A stretch of 64,000 nucleotides of DNA from the NCBI RefSeq assembly GCF_003015145.1, contig NZ_CP027845.1, forward strand, positions 310,001 to 374,000, read 5' to 3'. Source of the DNA: Candidatus Phycorickettsia trachydisci. GTDB lineage: Bacteria; Pseudomonadota; Alphaproteobacteria; Rickettsiales; Rickettsiaceae. Positions 28,195 through 39,753 of this stretch are shown here, in pieces (position 1 is the first letter of the stretch; every line of letters begins with the position of its first letter). The translations under genes and the position numbers were made by a program. The notes under the pieces were generated by a model. The model was not told the origin of the DNA. It saw only the letters and a program-made list of their open reading frames with translations, and searched no databases.

Positions 28195-29138
28195 AGGTTG
28201 ACGTTGTGTAAGTCGATTTTCATATGCTTAGTTATATCGGCAAATTTTACCTCAGAAAGACCTGGAATAAGGTTTATAGGATCAATCATCTTGAGTGCGT
28301 ACTCGGATGCTAGTTTGTCAGTGAGACTTTCTCCAAAAAGAGGAATTTTTTGTTTAGAATGTTGATCGTAGTAATAGCTCATATTTTCTATGATACCATA
28401 TATATTGATATTAAATTTCTCATACAGGTCGATGGACCGTATGACGCTATCCAGAGAAACTGCTGAAGGTATAGTAACAATAAATACTCCATCTACTTGA
28501 TAATTACTGAGTATAGTGATGTGTATATCTCCGGTTCCAGGGGGGGTGTCTACTATCAAATAATCAAGCTCGCCCCAATCTACATCTGAAAATAACTGCA
28601 TTACGGCTTTGGCAAGCATGGGTCCTCGCCATGCAAGAGCGCCTTTTTCTTCCATCAAAAATCCAATGGACATAACCTTTATATCGCAGGAAGTAACTGG
28701 TAAAATTTTCCCCCTGCGAAATTCTGGAGTGGCATCTTGAATGTTAAGTATTCGTGGCATGGAGGGGCCGTGTATGTCGGCGTCAATAATCCCCACTTTG
28801 TTCCCATTTTCTGCTAATAATTTAGCAACTGCAGCGCTGATAGTAGATTTTCCAACGCCTCCTTTACCTGAGCTGACCGTGATTATTTTTTTAACTCCTG
28901 GAAGAGTGCGTTTAACTTTAATATTTTGATTATTAATAGCTATGATAATGTGATATTCCGGGTATCTGTTTGCAACTAACTCTTCAGCTTGGATTTTAAA
29001 AGCTTCTGCTTGCACCATGCTACTAGCGTTAACATTAATAGTAATTGTGGATTCTTGAATTGTAACTTGAGATATATCGACTTTATGTTCTTTGCTTATT
29101 TCTTGTAAAAGCAATTTTATTTCTTGTTCGTTAACCAT
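28191..29138 (-). CDS. mrp: Mrp/ApbC-family P-loop NTPase
   Basis: 315 residues: an N-terminal DUF59/MIP18 domain (about residues 1-85), then a ParA-like ATPase with the deviant Walker [24 protein letters not shown] and DTPPGTGD. Mrp proteins load or carry Fe-S clusters. The C-x-x-C pair that usually follows the ENMS motif is missing here: [14 protein letters not shown] has no Cys. This points to loss of cluster carriage by the usual ligands. It overlaps kdsA by eight bases. Confidence 0.93.
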   Translation of the reverse strand: MVNEQEIKLLLQEISKEHKVDISQVTIQESTITINVNASSMVQAEAFKIQAEELVANRYPEYHIIIAINNQNIKVKRTLPGVKKIITVSSGKGGVGKSTISAAVAKLLAENGNKVGIIDADIHGPSMPRILNIQDATPEFRRGKILPVTSCDIKVMSIGFLMEEKGALAWRGPMLAKAVMQLFSDVDWGELDYLIVDTPPGTGDIHITILSNYQVDGVFIVTIPSAVSLDSVIRSIDLYEKFNINIYGIIENMSYYYDQHSKQKIPLFGESLTDKLASEYALKMIDPINLIPGLSEVKFADITKHMKIDLHNVNL

Positions 29139-29958
29139 ATTTTTTAGTTATAAAATCATATTCTTTAAGTTTTGATAGTGTCTTTTCTAGATCAGAAAGT
29201 TTAAGCATGCAAGGCCCATCACTTGGAGCATTATCTGGGTCTTGATGAATTTCTGCAAATATTCCTGCAACACCTACTGAACAAGCTGCTCTTGCTAGAT
29301 ATTCTACGTATTTTCTTTCTCCCCCGCTGCTAGTACTTAATGAGCCTGGTTGTTGTACGGAATGCGTTGCATCAAAGATTACGGGATATCCAGTTTTGGC
29401 CATAACTAGCAAGGATCTAAAATCTGATACAAGATTATTGTATCCAAAGCATGTGCCGCGTTCTGTAAGCATAATATCTTTGGCTCCAAAAAACTTTAAT
29501 TTATCGACAACATTAGCCATTGCTTCAGGGCTTAAGAATTGTCCTTTTTTTACGTTGATCACTCTGCCTGTTTTAGCAGCGGCTGCTAATAGATCAGTCT
29601 GCCTACATAAAAATGCCGGTATCTGTAAAATATCTACGACTTCAGCTACTATATCGCATTGCTCCTCTTTATGAACGTCTGTGATAACGGCGCACCCAAA
29701 TTTATCTTTTATGGCTTTGAATATTTCTAAAGATTTCTCTAAGCCAACGCCTCTTTTAGCTGTAGCTGAAGTTCTGTTTGCTTTATCAAAGGAAGATTTA
29801 TAAATAAAACCTATCCCTAATTTTTTAGTAATTTTAGCTATCTGCTCAGCCATAAATAAGCTATGATCTAAGCTTTCTATTTGGCAAGGACCTCCTATTA
29901 AAACAAATGGTAATTTATTAGAGATTTTAATATCCCCTATGGAAACAGTATGTTGCAT
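29131..29958 (-). CDS. kdsA: 3-deoxy-8-phosphooctulonate synthase (Kdo-8-P synthase)
   Basis: 275 residues. Condenses arabinose 5-phosphate with phosphoenolpyruvate to make Kdo 8-phosphate for LPS. TIM-barrel motifs are clear: [44 protein letters not shown] and [11 protein letters not shown]. The Asn in KANRTS is the usual family feature. With kdsD at 4107-5051 it supports an LPS-making organism. Confidence 0.97.
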   Translation of the reverse strand: MQHTVSIGDIKISNKLPFVLIGGPCQIESLDHSLFMAEQIAKITKKLGIGFIYKSSFDKANRTSATAKRGVGLEKSLEIFKAIKDKFGCAVITDVHKEEQCDIVAEVVDILQIPAFLCRQTDLLAAAAKTGRVINVKKGQFLSPEAMANVVDKLKFFGAKDIMLTERGTCFGYNNLVSDFRSLLVMAKTGYPVIFDATHSVQQPGSLSTSSGGERKYVEYLARAACSVGVAGIFAEIHQDPDNAPSDGPCMLKLSDLEKTLSKLKEYDFITKKYG

Positions 29959-29960
29959 CG

Positions 29961-30248
29961 TTATTCTGCGATAGGTATTTTAGCTTTTTCAGTTTTGACC
30001 TTTTCATCAAAAATATTTTTAGGTTTTGTTGTTGATAAGTTACCCAAAATAATTGCATTTACCATGAAAACAGTAGCAAGTATAGTTGTAGTTTTAGTTA
30101 AAAAGCTTGCGACGCCTTTAGGACTCATAAGTCCATGCTGTCCCCCAGCCAAATTTGCAATACTGTCGGAAGAGGTTTTTTGTAGCAAGATACTGATGAT
30201 AAGCAATATACCAACTAATATATGCACAAATAGTAAAATGTTAATCAT
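29961..30248 (-). CDS. secG: Preprotein translocase subunit SecG
   Basis: 95 residues with two membrane segments (residues 2-22 and 50-72) and the [16 protein letters not shown] loop between them, as in SecG. It is part of the SecYEG channel. It sits between tpiA (four-base overlap) and kdsA (two-base gap). The order tpiA-secG-kdsA keeps the alphaproteobacterial arrangement, but pyrG, often found between secG and kdsA, is absent. Confidence 0.93.
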   Translation of the reverse strand: MINILLFVHILVGILLIISILLQKTSSDSIANLAGGQHGLMSPKGVASFLTKTTTILATVFMVNAIILGNLSTTKPKNIFDEKVKTEKAKIPIAE

Positions 30249-30913
30249 GTTTCTATAATTTTTATCAATTCATTTATTTTTAATGATGCACTACCAACTA
30301 GTAATCCGTCAAGTCCTGTAATATTTTTGAAATCTTTGGCATTTTGTCCATTAACAGACCCGCCATAAAAGACTTTAATTTGGGGTAAATGACTAAAATA
30401 TTTTATCACTTTTTTTAAATTATTGTATGCTTGTTCTATATTTGTATTTTTATTTCCAATGGCCCAATAAGGCTCATATGCATAATATACACTTTGTGGT
30501 AAGCCATCTGCTAAATTTTCTAAAGATGCAATTGGATCTTGTCCTACTTCTTTTTCTCCAAAGCACACTATAGGAGTGATTTCGTGTCTAAGACAATTTT
30601 TTGCTTTTGAGATTACTAATTTATCATCCTCCCCAAAATACTTACGTCTTTCATAATGCCCAACAATTGCATATTTAACATTTGTTGATGATAGAATATA
30701 ACCACTTACTTCTCCAGTATAAGCTCCTTCATCTTGTTCGATAGCGCTGATATCTTGAGCAGCAAGCTTAATTTGGGAATAGTTGCTTGACAAAAGAGAT
30801 AAAAAAGGCATAGGTGGTGCAATAATCAAATTGCCATAATGTTGTATCTCTTTGCATATCTCAAGTGCTTCAGAAAGCCTTAAGTGCATTTTCCAATTGG
30901 CACAAATAATCAT
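30245..30913 (-). CDS. tpiA: Triosephosphate isomerase, short form
   Basis: 222 residues, about 30 shorter than usual. The catalytic Lys (ANWKMH), His (VGHYERR, normally GHSERR) and Glu (AYEPYWAIG) are kept, as is YGGSV at the phosphate site. The flexible loop 6, normally AIGTGKTA, reads AIGNKNTN. The enzyme interconverts glyceraldehyde 3-phosphate and dihydroxyacetone phosphate, here probably for phospholipid precursors. It is first in the operon tpiA-secG-kdsA-mrp-methyltransferase. Confidence 0.93.
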   Translation of the reverse strand: MIICANWKMHLRLSEALEICKEIQHYGNLIIAPPMPFLSLLSSNYSQIKLAAQDISAIEQDEGAYTGEVSGYILSSTNVKYAIVGHYERRKYFGEDDKLVISKAKNCLRHEITPIVCFGEKEVGQDPIASLENLADGLPQSVYYAYEPYWAIGNKNTNIEQAYNNLKKVIKYFSHLPQIKVFYGGSVNGQNAKDFKNITGLDGLLVGSASLKINELIKIIET

Positions 30914-31050
30914 TAGAAAGACTTAATTTAATGGTGAATTTTAATTTTCTCCTCTTGTGTAAACAAGCTAACTCTGATAAAGTACAATAATAGTAAATAT
31001 TGCAAATAAAAGCTATAATAAATTTAGCAAAAAGATAATTTAGGGGTGAT

Positions 31051-31248
31051 ATGCCAAAATTAAAGACTAATTCAAGTGTCAAGAAAAGGTTTGAAGTAAG
31101 AGGTAATGGTTCTCTGAAAAGAAGCAAATCCGGCAACCAGCATTTGGCGCGTAATAAAAGTACAAAACAAAATTATAAAGGGATGGCATTAGTGCAGCAT
31201 CAAGAGGAAAAAAATATCCTAAAGCATTTTGTGCCTTATTCTAATTAA
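31051..31248 (+). CDS. rpmI: 50S ribosomal protein L35
   Basis: 65 residues, basic, with the family pattern MPKLKTNSSVKKRF and the LARNKSTKQ segment. It pairs with rplT 18 bases downstream. infC, often upstream of rpmI-rplT, is not here; the neighbour is divergent tpiA. A TATAAT at 31014-31019 could be the -10. Confidence 0.97.
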   Translation: MPKLKTNSSVKKRFEVRGNGSLKRSKSGNQHLARNKSTKQNYKGMALVQHQEEKNILKHFVPYSN

Positions 31249-31266
31249 TATTAAATACAATTATTT

Positions 31267-31635
31267 ATGACTAGATCTATAACTAGCACAGTTACAAAAA
31301 ATAAGCATAAAAAAGTATTGAAGCTTGCCAAAGGTTATCGTGGTAGGTCAAGTACATGTTACAGAGTTGCCTTGCAAAGAGTAGAAAAAGCTTTGCAGTA
31401 TGCATATCGCGATAGAAGAAATAGAAAAAGAGATTTTAGAAGTCTTTGGATCCAAAGGATTAATGCTGCAGTGCGTGCTTATGATTTGGTATATTCCAAA
31501 TTTATGGACCTACTTAGCAAAGCAGGTATCGACATTAATCGTAAAATGCTTTCAGAAATGGCTATTCATCAGCCACAAGCTTTTGAACAACTTGTTAAAA
31601 GCGTAAAAGACAAACAAACAGCAGCAGCTGCATAA
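31267..31635 (+). CDS. rplT: 50S ribosomal protein L20
   Basis: 122 residues, basic. [40 protein letters not shown] and the C-terminal [18 protein letters not shown] segment are typical. It assembles early onto 23S rRNA. It is followed nine bases later by a strong terminator. Confidence 0.97.
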   Translation: MTRSITSTVTKNKHKKVLKLAKGYRGRSSTCYRVALQRVEKALQYAYRDRRNRKRDFRSLWIQRINAAVRAYDLVYSKFMDLLSKAGIDINRKMLSEMAIHQPQAFEQLVKSVKDKQTAAAA

Positions 31636-31643
31636 AATTCACT

Positions 31644-31664
31644 AAGGGACAATTGATGTCCCTT
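31644..31664 (+). terminator. Terminator of rpmI-rplT
   Basis: AAGGGAC pairs with GTCCCTT around a seven-base loop, followed by TTCTCTT. Confidence 0.75.
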
Positions 31665-32058
31665 TTCTCTTCATTCCGACAAAATATATAAAAACTAGAT
31701 TCCGTATGCTTATGAGATGTGATGATAATACTCATTAGGTATACTTTTTATGCATGAAGAGGTCAGCATCTTATGATGTTTAATATTTGCATTCGGCCAA
31801 CTGCAGTAATATATTTCACTTAATATGTTTCAGATAATTTATTGGATGCAAACGCATTTGATGATTTATCTGAAGAATTCAATGTAAAAAGTGCGCAAAC
31901 TAAAAAGTAGCTATAGCATTATAATTCTGAACTAAACGTCGTAATTTGCTCCTTATTTTTCAATTCTCCTCTAAAAATTTAACGTATAAGATTTGAATTT
32001 AGAAATTTATGTGATATATTTAGCTATTTATAAATATAAATTTTATTAAGCTAATAAT
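31665..32058. other. Intergenic with a possible 3' gene remnant
   Basis: About 390 bases without an intact gene. On the plus strand 31827-31910 is open and looks coding (DNLLDANAFDDLSEEFNVKS), ending in TAG, but it has no ATG and a stop just upstream. It may be the C-terminal stub of a lost gene. The rest is AT-rich sequence in which I see nothing. Confidence 0.35.
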
Positions 32059-32556
32059 ATGACAATATGTCCTATAAAAAAATTTTTTAATATTAAATCC
32101 TTTATGGGTTTTAAGAGCGTCAAATGTAAGAAAGATGATGTTAGTCCAACAAAATTACCTGTGAATGAAGAATTTCGTTGTTTACCCAATGAGTGGTGTA
32201 AGAAAGATGGTAGCAAATATCATATAGAGTCTGACAAAGAAATTTTTGATATATCTAGTCAATTAGATGCAATTTACAACAAGATGCAAGAAGAAATTAG
32301 TTCTATAGATTATGTACGAAATGAAAAATATTTAGAATACAGGAGAGAAATTGATACGTCTAAACAACTAGCTAAGATCTATGATATTTTCGAATCTCAA
32401 GAAGCATCTTTTGGTTCCTTAGTTGATGATGTGTCATTATTTAATAAGCAGAGTTTTGATGAGCTTATTAATGGTCAATTTGATGAAAGTGGCAGCAAAA
32501 TGGCACACGATGTGGAATTAAACGGTAAAAGTCCTCATGTCGATAAGATGTTGTAA
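32059..32556 (+). CDS. Hypothetical protein
   Basis: 165 residues, no family recognised. The N-terminal 30 residues are Lys-rich and hydrophobic (IKKFFNIKSFMGFKSVKCKK); the rest is acidic and helical, with a likely coiled coil around residues 65-110. No signal peptide. It lies 97 bases upstream of an ankyrin gene on the same strand and may be an accessory protein of this lineage. Confidence 0.55.
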   Translation: MTICPIKKFFNIKSFMGFKSVKCKKDDVSPTKLPVNEEFRCLPNEWCKKDGSKYHIESDKEIFDISSQLDAIYNKMQEEISSIDYVRNEKYLEYRREIDTSKQLAKIYDIFESQEASFGSLVDDVSLFNKQSFDELINGQFDESGSKMAHDVELNGKSPHVDKML

Positions 32557-32653
32557 GTTTTTTAAATTAACCAAAAACTTGATAATCTATGACTTTTTTG
32601 AAAACTGATATATCATATTGTTAGGTATGGTTAACTTTTAGACTACATTGTGC

Positions 32654-33649
32654 ATGAAAACAGATACATCCATTAATCAAAGTAATACGATTATAGATAC
32701 TAACGGACGTCAAGTTTTATATATAGCAGCAGATGGTAAATTAGAGGTGCTGAAAAAATACGCTGGATCCGCCGATGAGTTACATGTTCGTAATGCAAAT
32801 GGTTGGAAACTTCTTCATTGTGCTGCAGCAGGTGGTCATCTTGAAGTCGTAAAAGCAATAGTAGAAATTACAAGCAAGACAATAAAAGGGTCGCAAATTA
32901 ATGAACCTGCGGATGAAGGATTAACGGCATTGCATTTGGCTGCGCAGCAAGGGCATTTAAGAGTAGCGGAATATTTGGAGAGTCAAGGTGCCTATATTTA
33001 TTCTACAGATTATAGCGGTTATACTCCTTTACATCTTGCTTCTGAAAAAAATCATCCAGATGTTGTTAGATTTTTAATTGATAAAGGTACTAGCGTTAAT
33101 GTTTTAGGGAGATCTAAAAAGACTCCATTATATCTTGCTGCAGAAAATGGCGCTAATGATTCTTTAGAAGTGCTATTAGAACATAGTGCAAATCCTAATT
33201 TGGGCTTAGATGATAACTGGCCTATATATGCGGCTATAAGGATTAATAATATCGAAGCTGTTAACTTATTAGCAAAAAAAATGATTAATCTTGATGGGAC
33301 TGATGATTTACCAAAAACTACACCTTTGCATGAGGCCATTAAATACAAATTTCTGGAGGCGATAGAGATATTGGTAAGAGCTGGAGCTGATCTTTATAAA
33401 GAAGCTTATTGTAAAGGATCTCCTTTAGTGTATGCGGCAAAACATCCACCATGTGAAAATTTCTTTAAACTACTTAATACATGGGGTGTAAGAATTCCCA
33501 TTGATGTATTTAAGGGGTGTTTAGATAAATATCAGGATGAAGGTTCGTATCTAACGCAACAGCTTAAGGCTGCTGCGCAAGAGATAATGGAAGTTTATGA
33601 TGACGTAAATTTGATGGGAGCGAAAGAAGTAGAGGGTGTTGTTGCCTAG
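32654..33649 (+). CDS. Ankyrin-repeat protein
   Basis: 331 residues, mostly ankyrin repeats: about six from residue 40 to 270 (GWKLLHCAAAGGHLEVVKAI, GLTALHLAAQQGHLRVAEYL, GYTPLHLASEKNHPDVVRFL, KKTPLYLAAENGANDSLEVL, TTPLHEAIKYKFLEAIEIL). Repeats are close to consensus, so this is one of the better preserved members here. I prefer the ATG at 32654 to a TTG at 32648. A short helical tail follows. Confidence 0.88.
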   Translation: MKTDTSINQSNTIIDTNGRQVLYIAADGKLEVLKKYAGSADELHVRNANGWKLLHCAAAGGHLEVVKAIVEITSKTIKGSQINEPADEGLTALHLAAQQGHLRVAEYLESQGAYIYSTDYSGYTPLHLASEKNHPDVVRFLIDKGTSVNVLGRSKKTPLYLAAENGANDSLEVLLEHSANPNLGLDDNWPIYAAIRINNIEAVNLLAKKMINLDGTDDLPKTTPLHEAIKYKFLEAIEILVRAGADLYKEAYCKGSPLVYAAKHPPCENFFKLLNTWGVRIPIDVFKGCLDKYQDEGSYLTQQLKAAAQEIMEVYDDVNLMGAKEVEGVVA

Positions 33650-33739
33650 TTTATTTTATTTAAAGTAGTAATGTCAGTTGTAATGGTTTTTTACAAAATT
33701 TACGTGTAACATGTTATGTAGAAATAGATTCTATTAATT

Positions 33740-35389
33740 ATGTTTTACGATCTTATAAAAAACCAAATTCCTATATTAGAAGTCATATCCAAGAGAGTTG
33801 ATTTAAAAAGACAAAGTTCTAACTATCTAGGTCTTTGTCCTTTCCATCCAGAAAAAACTCCTTCATTTTCTGTAAATCCTATCAAGAGATTTTTCTACTG
33901 TTTTGGTTGTCATGCAGGAGGCGATGTGATCAGCTTCGTATCCCAAATCGAAGGTACAAGCTATAAACAAAGTGCTCTACAATTAGCAAAAGACTATAAC
34001 ATAGAAATTCCTAAAACTCTTAATACAAAGGAAGAAAAGGATGAATTTGAGGAATTACATAATGTTTTAGAGCTGGCTTTAGCTTTTTATAAGCGAAACT
34101 TATCAAAAGATGTAATAAACTACTTATCTGCTCGTGGAATTACAAAAGAGGATATAGAAAAATTTGAGATAGGGTATGCTCCAGGAAATAATCATTTGCG
34201 CAAATTTTTAGACTCTAAATCCGTGCCTTTATTAATGATGGATAAAACCGGTCTTATTGGTCGCAAAGGCTCAGATATATATGAAGTATTTCGCAGAAGA
34301 ATAATTTTTCCTATCAGGGATAACTATAATAGATTAATTGCATTTGGGGGGAGGTGTTTAGATGACTCAATGCCTAAATACCTTAATTCGCCTGAAACTC
34401 AGATATTTCAAAAAAGCGACGTTTTATATGGACTAAATCTTGCCTATAAATCTTGTTATAAAACAAATAGAGCCATAGTTGTTGAAGGTTATATGGACCT
34501 GATCAAGATGCATATAGGTGGTTTTACAGAAACTGTGGCAACTTTGGGTACGGCTGTCAGTTCTAAACACTTAGATCATTTATGGAACGCAGTTGATGAG
34601 ATTATAATTTGTTTTGATGGTGATACGGCTGGTCTGCGTGCTGCTAAAAAGGTTGTAGAACTTTCGTTAGGAAAAATCACAACCAGCAAGCATGTAAGTT
34701 TTGTGATGTTACCGAATAATTTTGATCCAGATGATGTAATTACTAAGAAAGGATCAAAATATATGGAATACATAATCCAAGGGCGCAAACCTTTATCTGA
34801 AATGATATGGATGTTAGAGGCTCCAAGTAGTTTATCTGCCAAAAGTCCCGAGGTTGTATCTAAAGTAGAAACTAATCTAAATAGGTACTTAGACCATATT
34901 CATGATAAAATAATAGTTAAAAATTTTAAGCGATTTTTTCAAGATCAATTATGGCAACTAACTAAAAGACCTAAACGAAGTAAACAAACTGGTCTTTATA
35001 CATTATCTTTGCCTGAGGATAATTTAGTGGAAATATCTTTGATAGGGCTGTTAATAAAATATCCAGCACTTTTTGATGAAGAGGAAGTTTCGGCAAAAGT
35101 TAAAGAGATAGAATTTTCTAGCGATTATAAAGATTTCATAAATTCAGAAAAAATTTATGCCCTCCAAGGAAAAATATTACCTGCCATCCAGACTCATAAT
35201 CCATATTTTTTCACAAGTCTTGCTAAAAGTAATCCTAAAGAAATATTTTTGGATCTTACTAAAAAACATAAATTTGTAAGCCTTCAAAAGGAGTTTAAGA
35301 GCCTTGCTAAGGAGGATATAAAAAAATTTTGGGACTTTTACAATCACTCTTTGCCGCTAGTTGAAGAGCTTTTGTCTGATAAAGAATGA
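33740..35389 (+). CDS. dnaG: DNA primase
   Basis: 549 residues. The N-terminal zinc finger is visible as CPFHPEKTPSF with CFGCH, followed by the RNA polymerase domain and TOPRIM motifs (VVEGYMDLI, ICFDGDTAGLRAAKK). It makes RNA primers for replication. The C-terminal helicase-binding part is shorter than in E. coli (581 residues). rpoD, its common partner, does not follow; the 23S rRNA gene does. Confidence 0.96.
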   Translation: MFYDLIKNQIPILEVISKRVDLKRQSSNYLGLCPFHPEKTPSFSVNPIKRFFYCFGCHAGGDVISFVSQIEGTSYKQSALQLAKDYNIEIPKTLNTKEEKDEFEELHNVLELALAFYKRNLSKDVINYLSARGITKEDIEKFEIGYAPGNNHLRKFLDSKSVPLLMMDKTGLIGRKGSDIYEVFRRRIIFPIRDNYNRLIAFGGRCLDDSMPKYLNSPETQIFQKSDVLYGLNLAYKSCYKTNRAIVVEGYMDLIKMHIGGFTETVATLGTAVSSKHLDHLWNAVDEIIICFDGDTAGLRAAKKVVELSLGKITTSKHVSFVMLPNNFDPDDVITKKGSKYMEYIIQGRKPLSEMIWMLEAPSSLSAKSPEVVSKVETNLNRYLDHIHDKIIVKNFKRFFQDQLWQLTKRPKRSKQTGLYTLSLPEDNLVEISLIGLLIKYPALFDEEEVSAKVKEIEFSSDYKDFINSEKIYALQGKILPAIQTHNPYFFTSLAKSNPKEIFLDLTKKHKFVSLQKEFKSLAKEDIKKFWDFYNHSLPLVEELLSDKE

Positions 35390-35420
35390 TTTATATTCGA
35401 AAAAACATATTTTAAAGTTG

Positions 35421-35453
35421 TTGACAAAAGTTTGTAAACGGTGTATCTATAAT
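35421..35453 (+). promoter_or_regulatory. Putative rRNA promoter
   Basis: A perfect TTGACA at 35421-35426 is followed by TATCTA at 35444-35449 (17-base spacer) and an overlapping perfect TATAAT at 35448-35453 (21-base spacer). It lies about 100 bases before the mature 23S start and upstream of the processing stem. Confidence 0.55.
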
Positions 35454-35472
35454 ACGTCAGGCAACTGATGAG

Positions 35473-35550
35473 ATGTTTAAAAAGTATATAATAAGATAAA
35501 AATCCAATTATCAAATTCTTGCAAAAGTAGTTCTACAAATAACTACTTGG
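35473..35550 (+). repeat. 5' arm of the pre-23S processing stem
   Basis: This arm is the near reverse complement of 38305-38387. Two blocks match: TGTTTAAAAAGTATATAA...GATAAAAATCC with the far arm's GGATTTTATCTTATATACTT, and GCAAAAGT...CTACAAATAACTACTT with AAGTAGTTGTTTGTAG...ACTTTTGC. Together they form a long imperfect duplex enclosing 23S, the usual RNase III substrate. Confidence 0.75.
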
Positions 35551-35552
35551 TT

Positions 35553-38302
<2,750 letters not shown>

Positions 38303-38304
38303 TC

Positions 38305-38387
38305 AAAAGTAGTTGTTTGTAGTGCAACTTTTGCATATAAAATGCAAAGTCTGAAAACGGATTTTATCTTATATACTTTTAAACGTT
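38305..38387 (+). repeat. 3' arm of the pre-23S processing stem
   Basis: Pairs imperfectly with 35473-35550, bringing both ends of 23S together in the precursor. A short inner hairpin TTTTGCATATAAAATGCAAA also lies here. Confidence 0.75.
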
Positions 38388-38438
38388 TAAGTTTTTATAA
38401 ACTTAGCATTGTTTGACATTTAGCTTTTTCTTTACGAT

Positions 38439-38580
38439 GAGTAAATATTTGGCTTGGCAATTATGGCGCAAGTGAAACACGAGATCCCATCCCGAACTCT
38501 AAAGTGAAACCTTGCTGCGCCGATTGTACTACGCGGATTAGCGTGGGAGAGTAGGGCGTTGCCAAGCTTAATATTTACTC
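38439..38580 (+). terminator. Extended 5S stem and operon terminator
   Basis: Bases 38439-38459 pair with 38560-38580 with only two mismatches, extending the 5S terminal helix outward by about 12 pairs. TTTTGTTTTTC follows, so the structure can serve both as processing stem and as terminator of the 23S-5S transcript. Confidence 0.65.
38451..38568 (+). rRNA. rrf: 5S ribosomal RNA
   Basis: About 118 bases, closed by GGCTTGGCA and TGCCAAGC. The internal CCCATCCCGAACTC loop and GGGAGAGTAGG segment are the standard 5S landmarks. It lies about 150 bases after 23S with no tRNA between. Confidence 0.96.
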
Positions 38581-38764
38581 ATTTTGTTTTTCTACTTTTC
38601 TAATTCTCCTAAACTTTTTGACTACATTACAAAACAAAATATCTTTATCTTTTTTATATTTTTCAAGTCTGAAACATTATTTATGGATAAAAATATATCT
38701 TATGTAATATTATATTATAATTTAAATTGAATAAGGGAAAAGCATATGCTAGGGTTAATAGAAA

Positions 38765-39630
38765 ATGACAACAAAAGCATATAGCTCAGATTTGAGAATT
38801 AGAGTTATTGAATACATTGAAGAAGGTAATAGCCAAAAATTAGCTTGTTTAACGTTTAAAATTAGTAGTACTACAGCAAGTAGATGGTGTAAGGAGTATA
38901 AGAATGAAGGTAAAATCAAACCCAAATTAAGGGGCGGCAGTAAAAGTAAGATACCTCTTCAGCAGTTAATGCATTTTGTAGATACTAATCCCGATGCAAC
39001 ACTAGTAGAAATAGGCAAACATTTTGGTGTTAGCGCTGTTGCAATACATAAAAGACTAAAGCATCTAGAGTATCGTTGTAAAAAAAAACGTACACCTACT
39101 TAGAAGCTTGTCCTGAAAAACGTAGAGAGTTCAAACAGATTGTAGCTGATATCCCCAAAGATAAACTGGTTTATATTGATGAATCAGGAATTGATACTAC
39201 GAATCGGAAGCAGCGAGGTTGGGGTCAAAAAGGTCAAGTATTAGCAGGAAAGAAAAGTGGAAAACGGTATCAAATGACTAACATTATTGCGGGATATGTT
39301 AATCGAGAAACTGTTGCACCTTTAGTTTTTAATGGCTCTTGTGACACAAAGCTTGTCTTGCAATGGATTCACGAATCTTTAGTCAAGGAGCTTAAGCCAG
39401 GGCAAGTTGTGGTTATGGACAACGCTGCATTTCATAGATCCAACAAAATCAAAGAGCTTATTGAATCAGTTGGTTGCAAGTTGTTGTATCTTCCGGCATA
39501 TTCCCCAGATTTGAATCCGATTGAGAAATTTTGGGCTAATATGAAACGTTGGATCAGATGTAACATCGATTAGTTTGAAAATTTATTAGACGCGCTATTT
39601 AACTTCTTTTCTATACCTAATACAAGTTAA
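38765..39630 (+). mobile_element. IS630-family transposase, frameshifted and with a late nonsense codon
   Basis: Two frames encode one DDE transposase. ORF A (38765-39103, 112 residues) is the helix-turn-helix DNA-binding part (YSSDLRIRVIEYIEEGNSQK). It meets a run of nine A at 39080-39088; slipping back one base there continues as KKKTYTYLEACPEKRREF. The catalytic acids are in VYIDESGID, VVMDNAAFH and LNPIEKFWANMK. The second frame stops with TAG at 39571, but the same frame continues as FENLLDALFNFFSIPNTS and ends at TAA 39628-39630, so the last 18 residues may be cut off. Inverted repeats are not clearly resolved. Confidence 0.88.
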
Positions 39631-39753
39631 TCTATAATAAATAAAAATAGCGTTTTTTAAAAATATTTTTGGTTTATAGAATTTTATGTTTATTAATTGA
39701 CATTTTTAAAAAAGTAATATAAAGTAATATTGATAATAATTTAACTTAATTTT

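Noticed and set aside
30870-31136. Minus-strand ORF of 88 codons across the tpiA-rpmI gap
   Set aside because: It overlaps the start of tpiA and is antisense to rpmI; both of those are certain genes.
38660-38764. Terminal inverted repeat of the IS630 element
   Set aside because: A partial match between GGGTTAATAG on the left and GATTAACTTG (reverse complement, right side) is too short and imperfect to set the element's ends.
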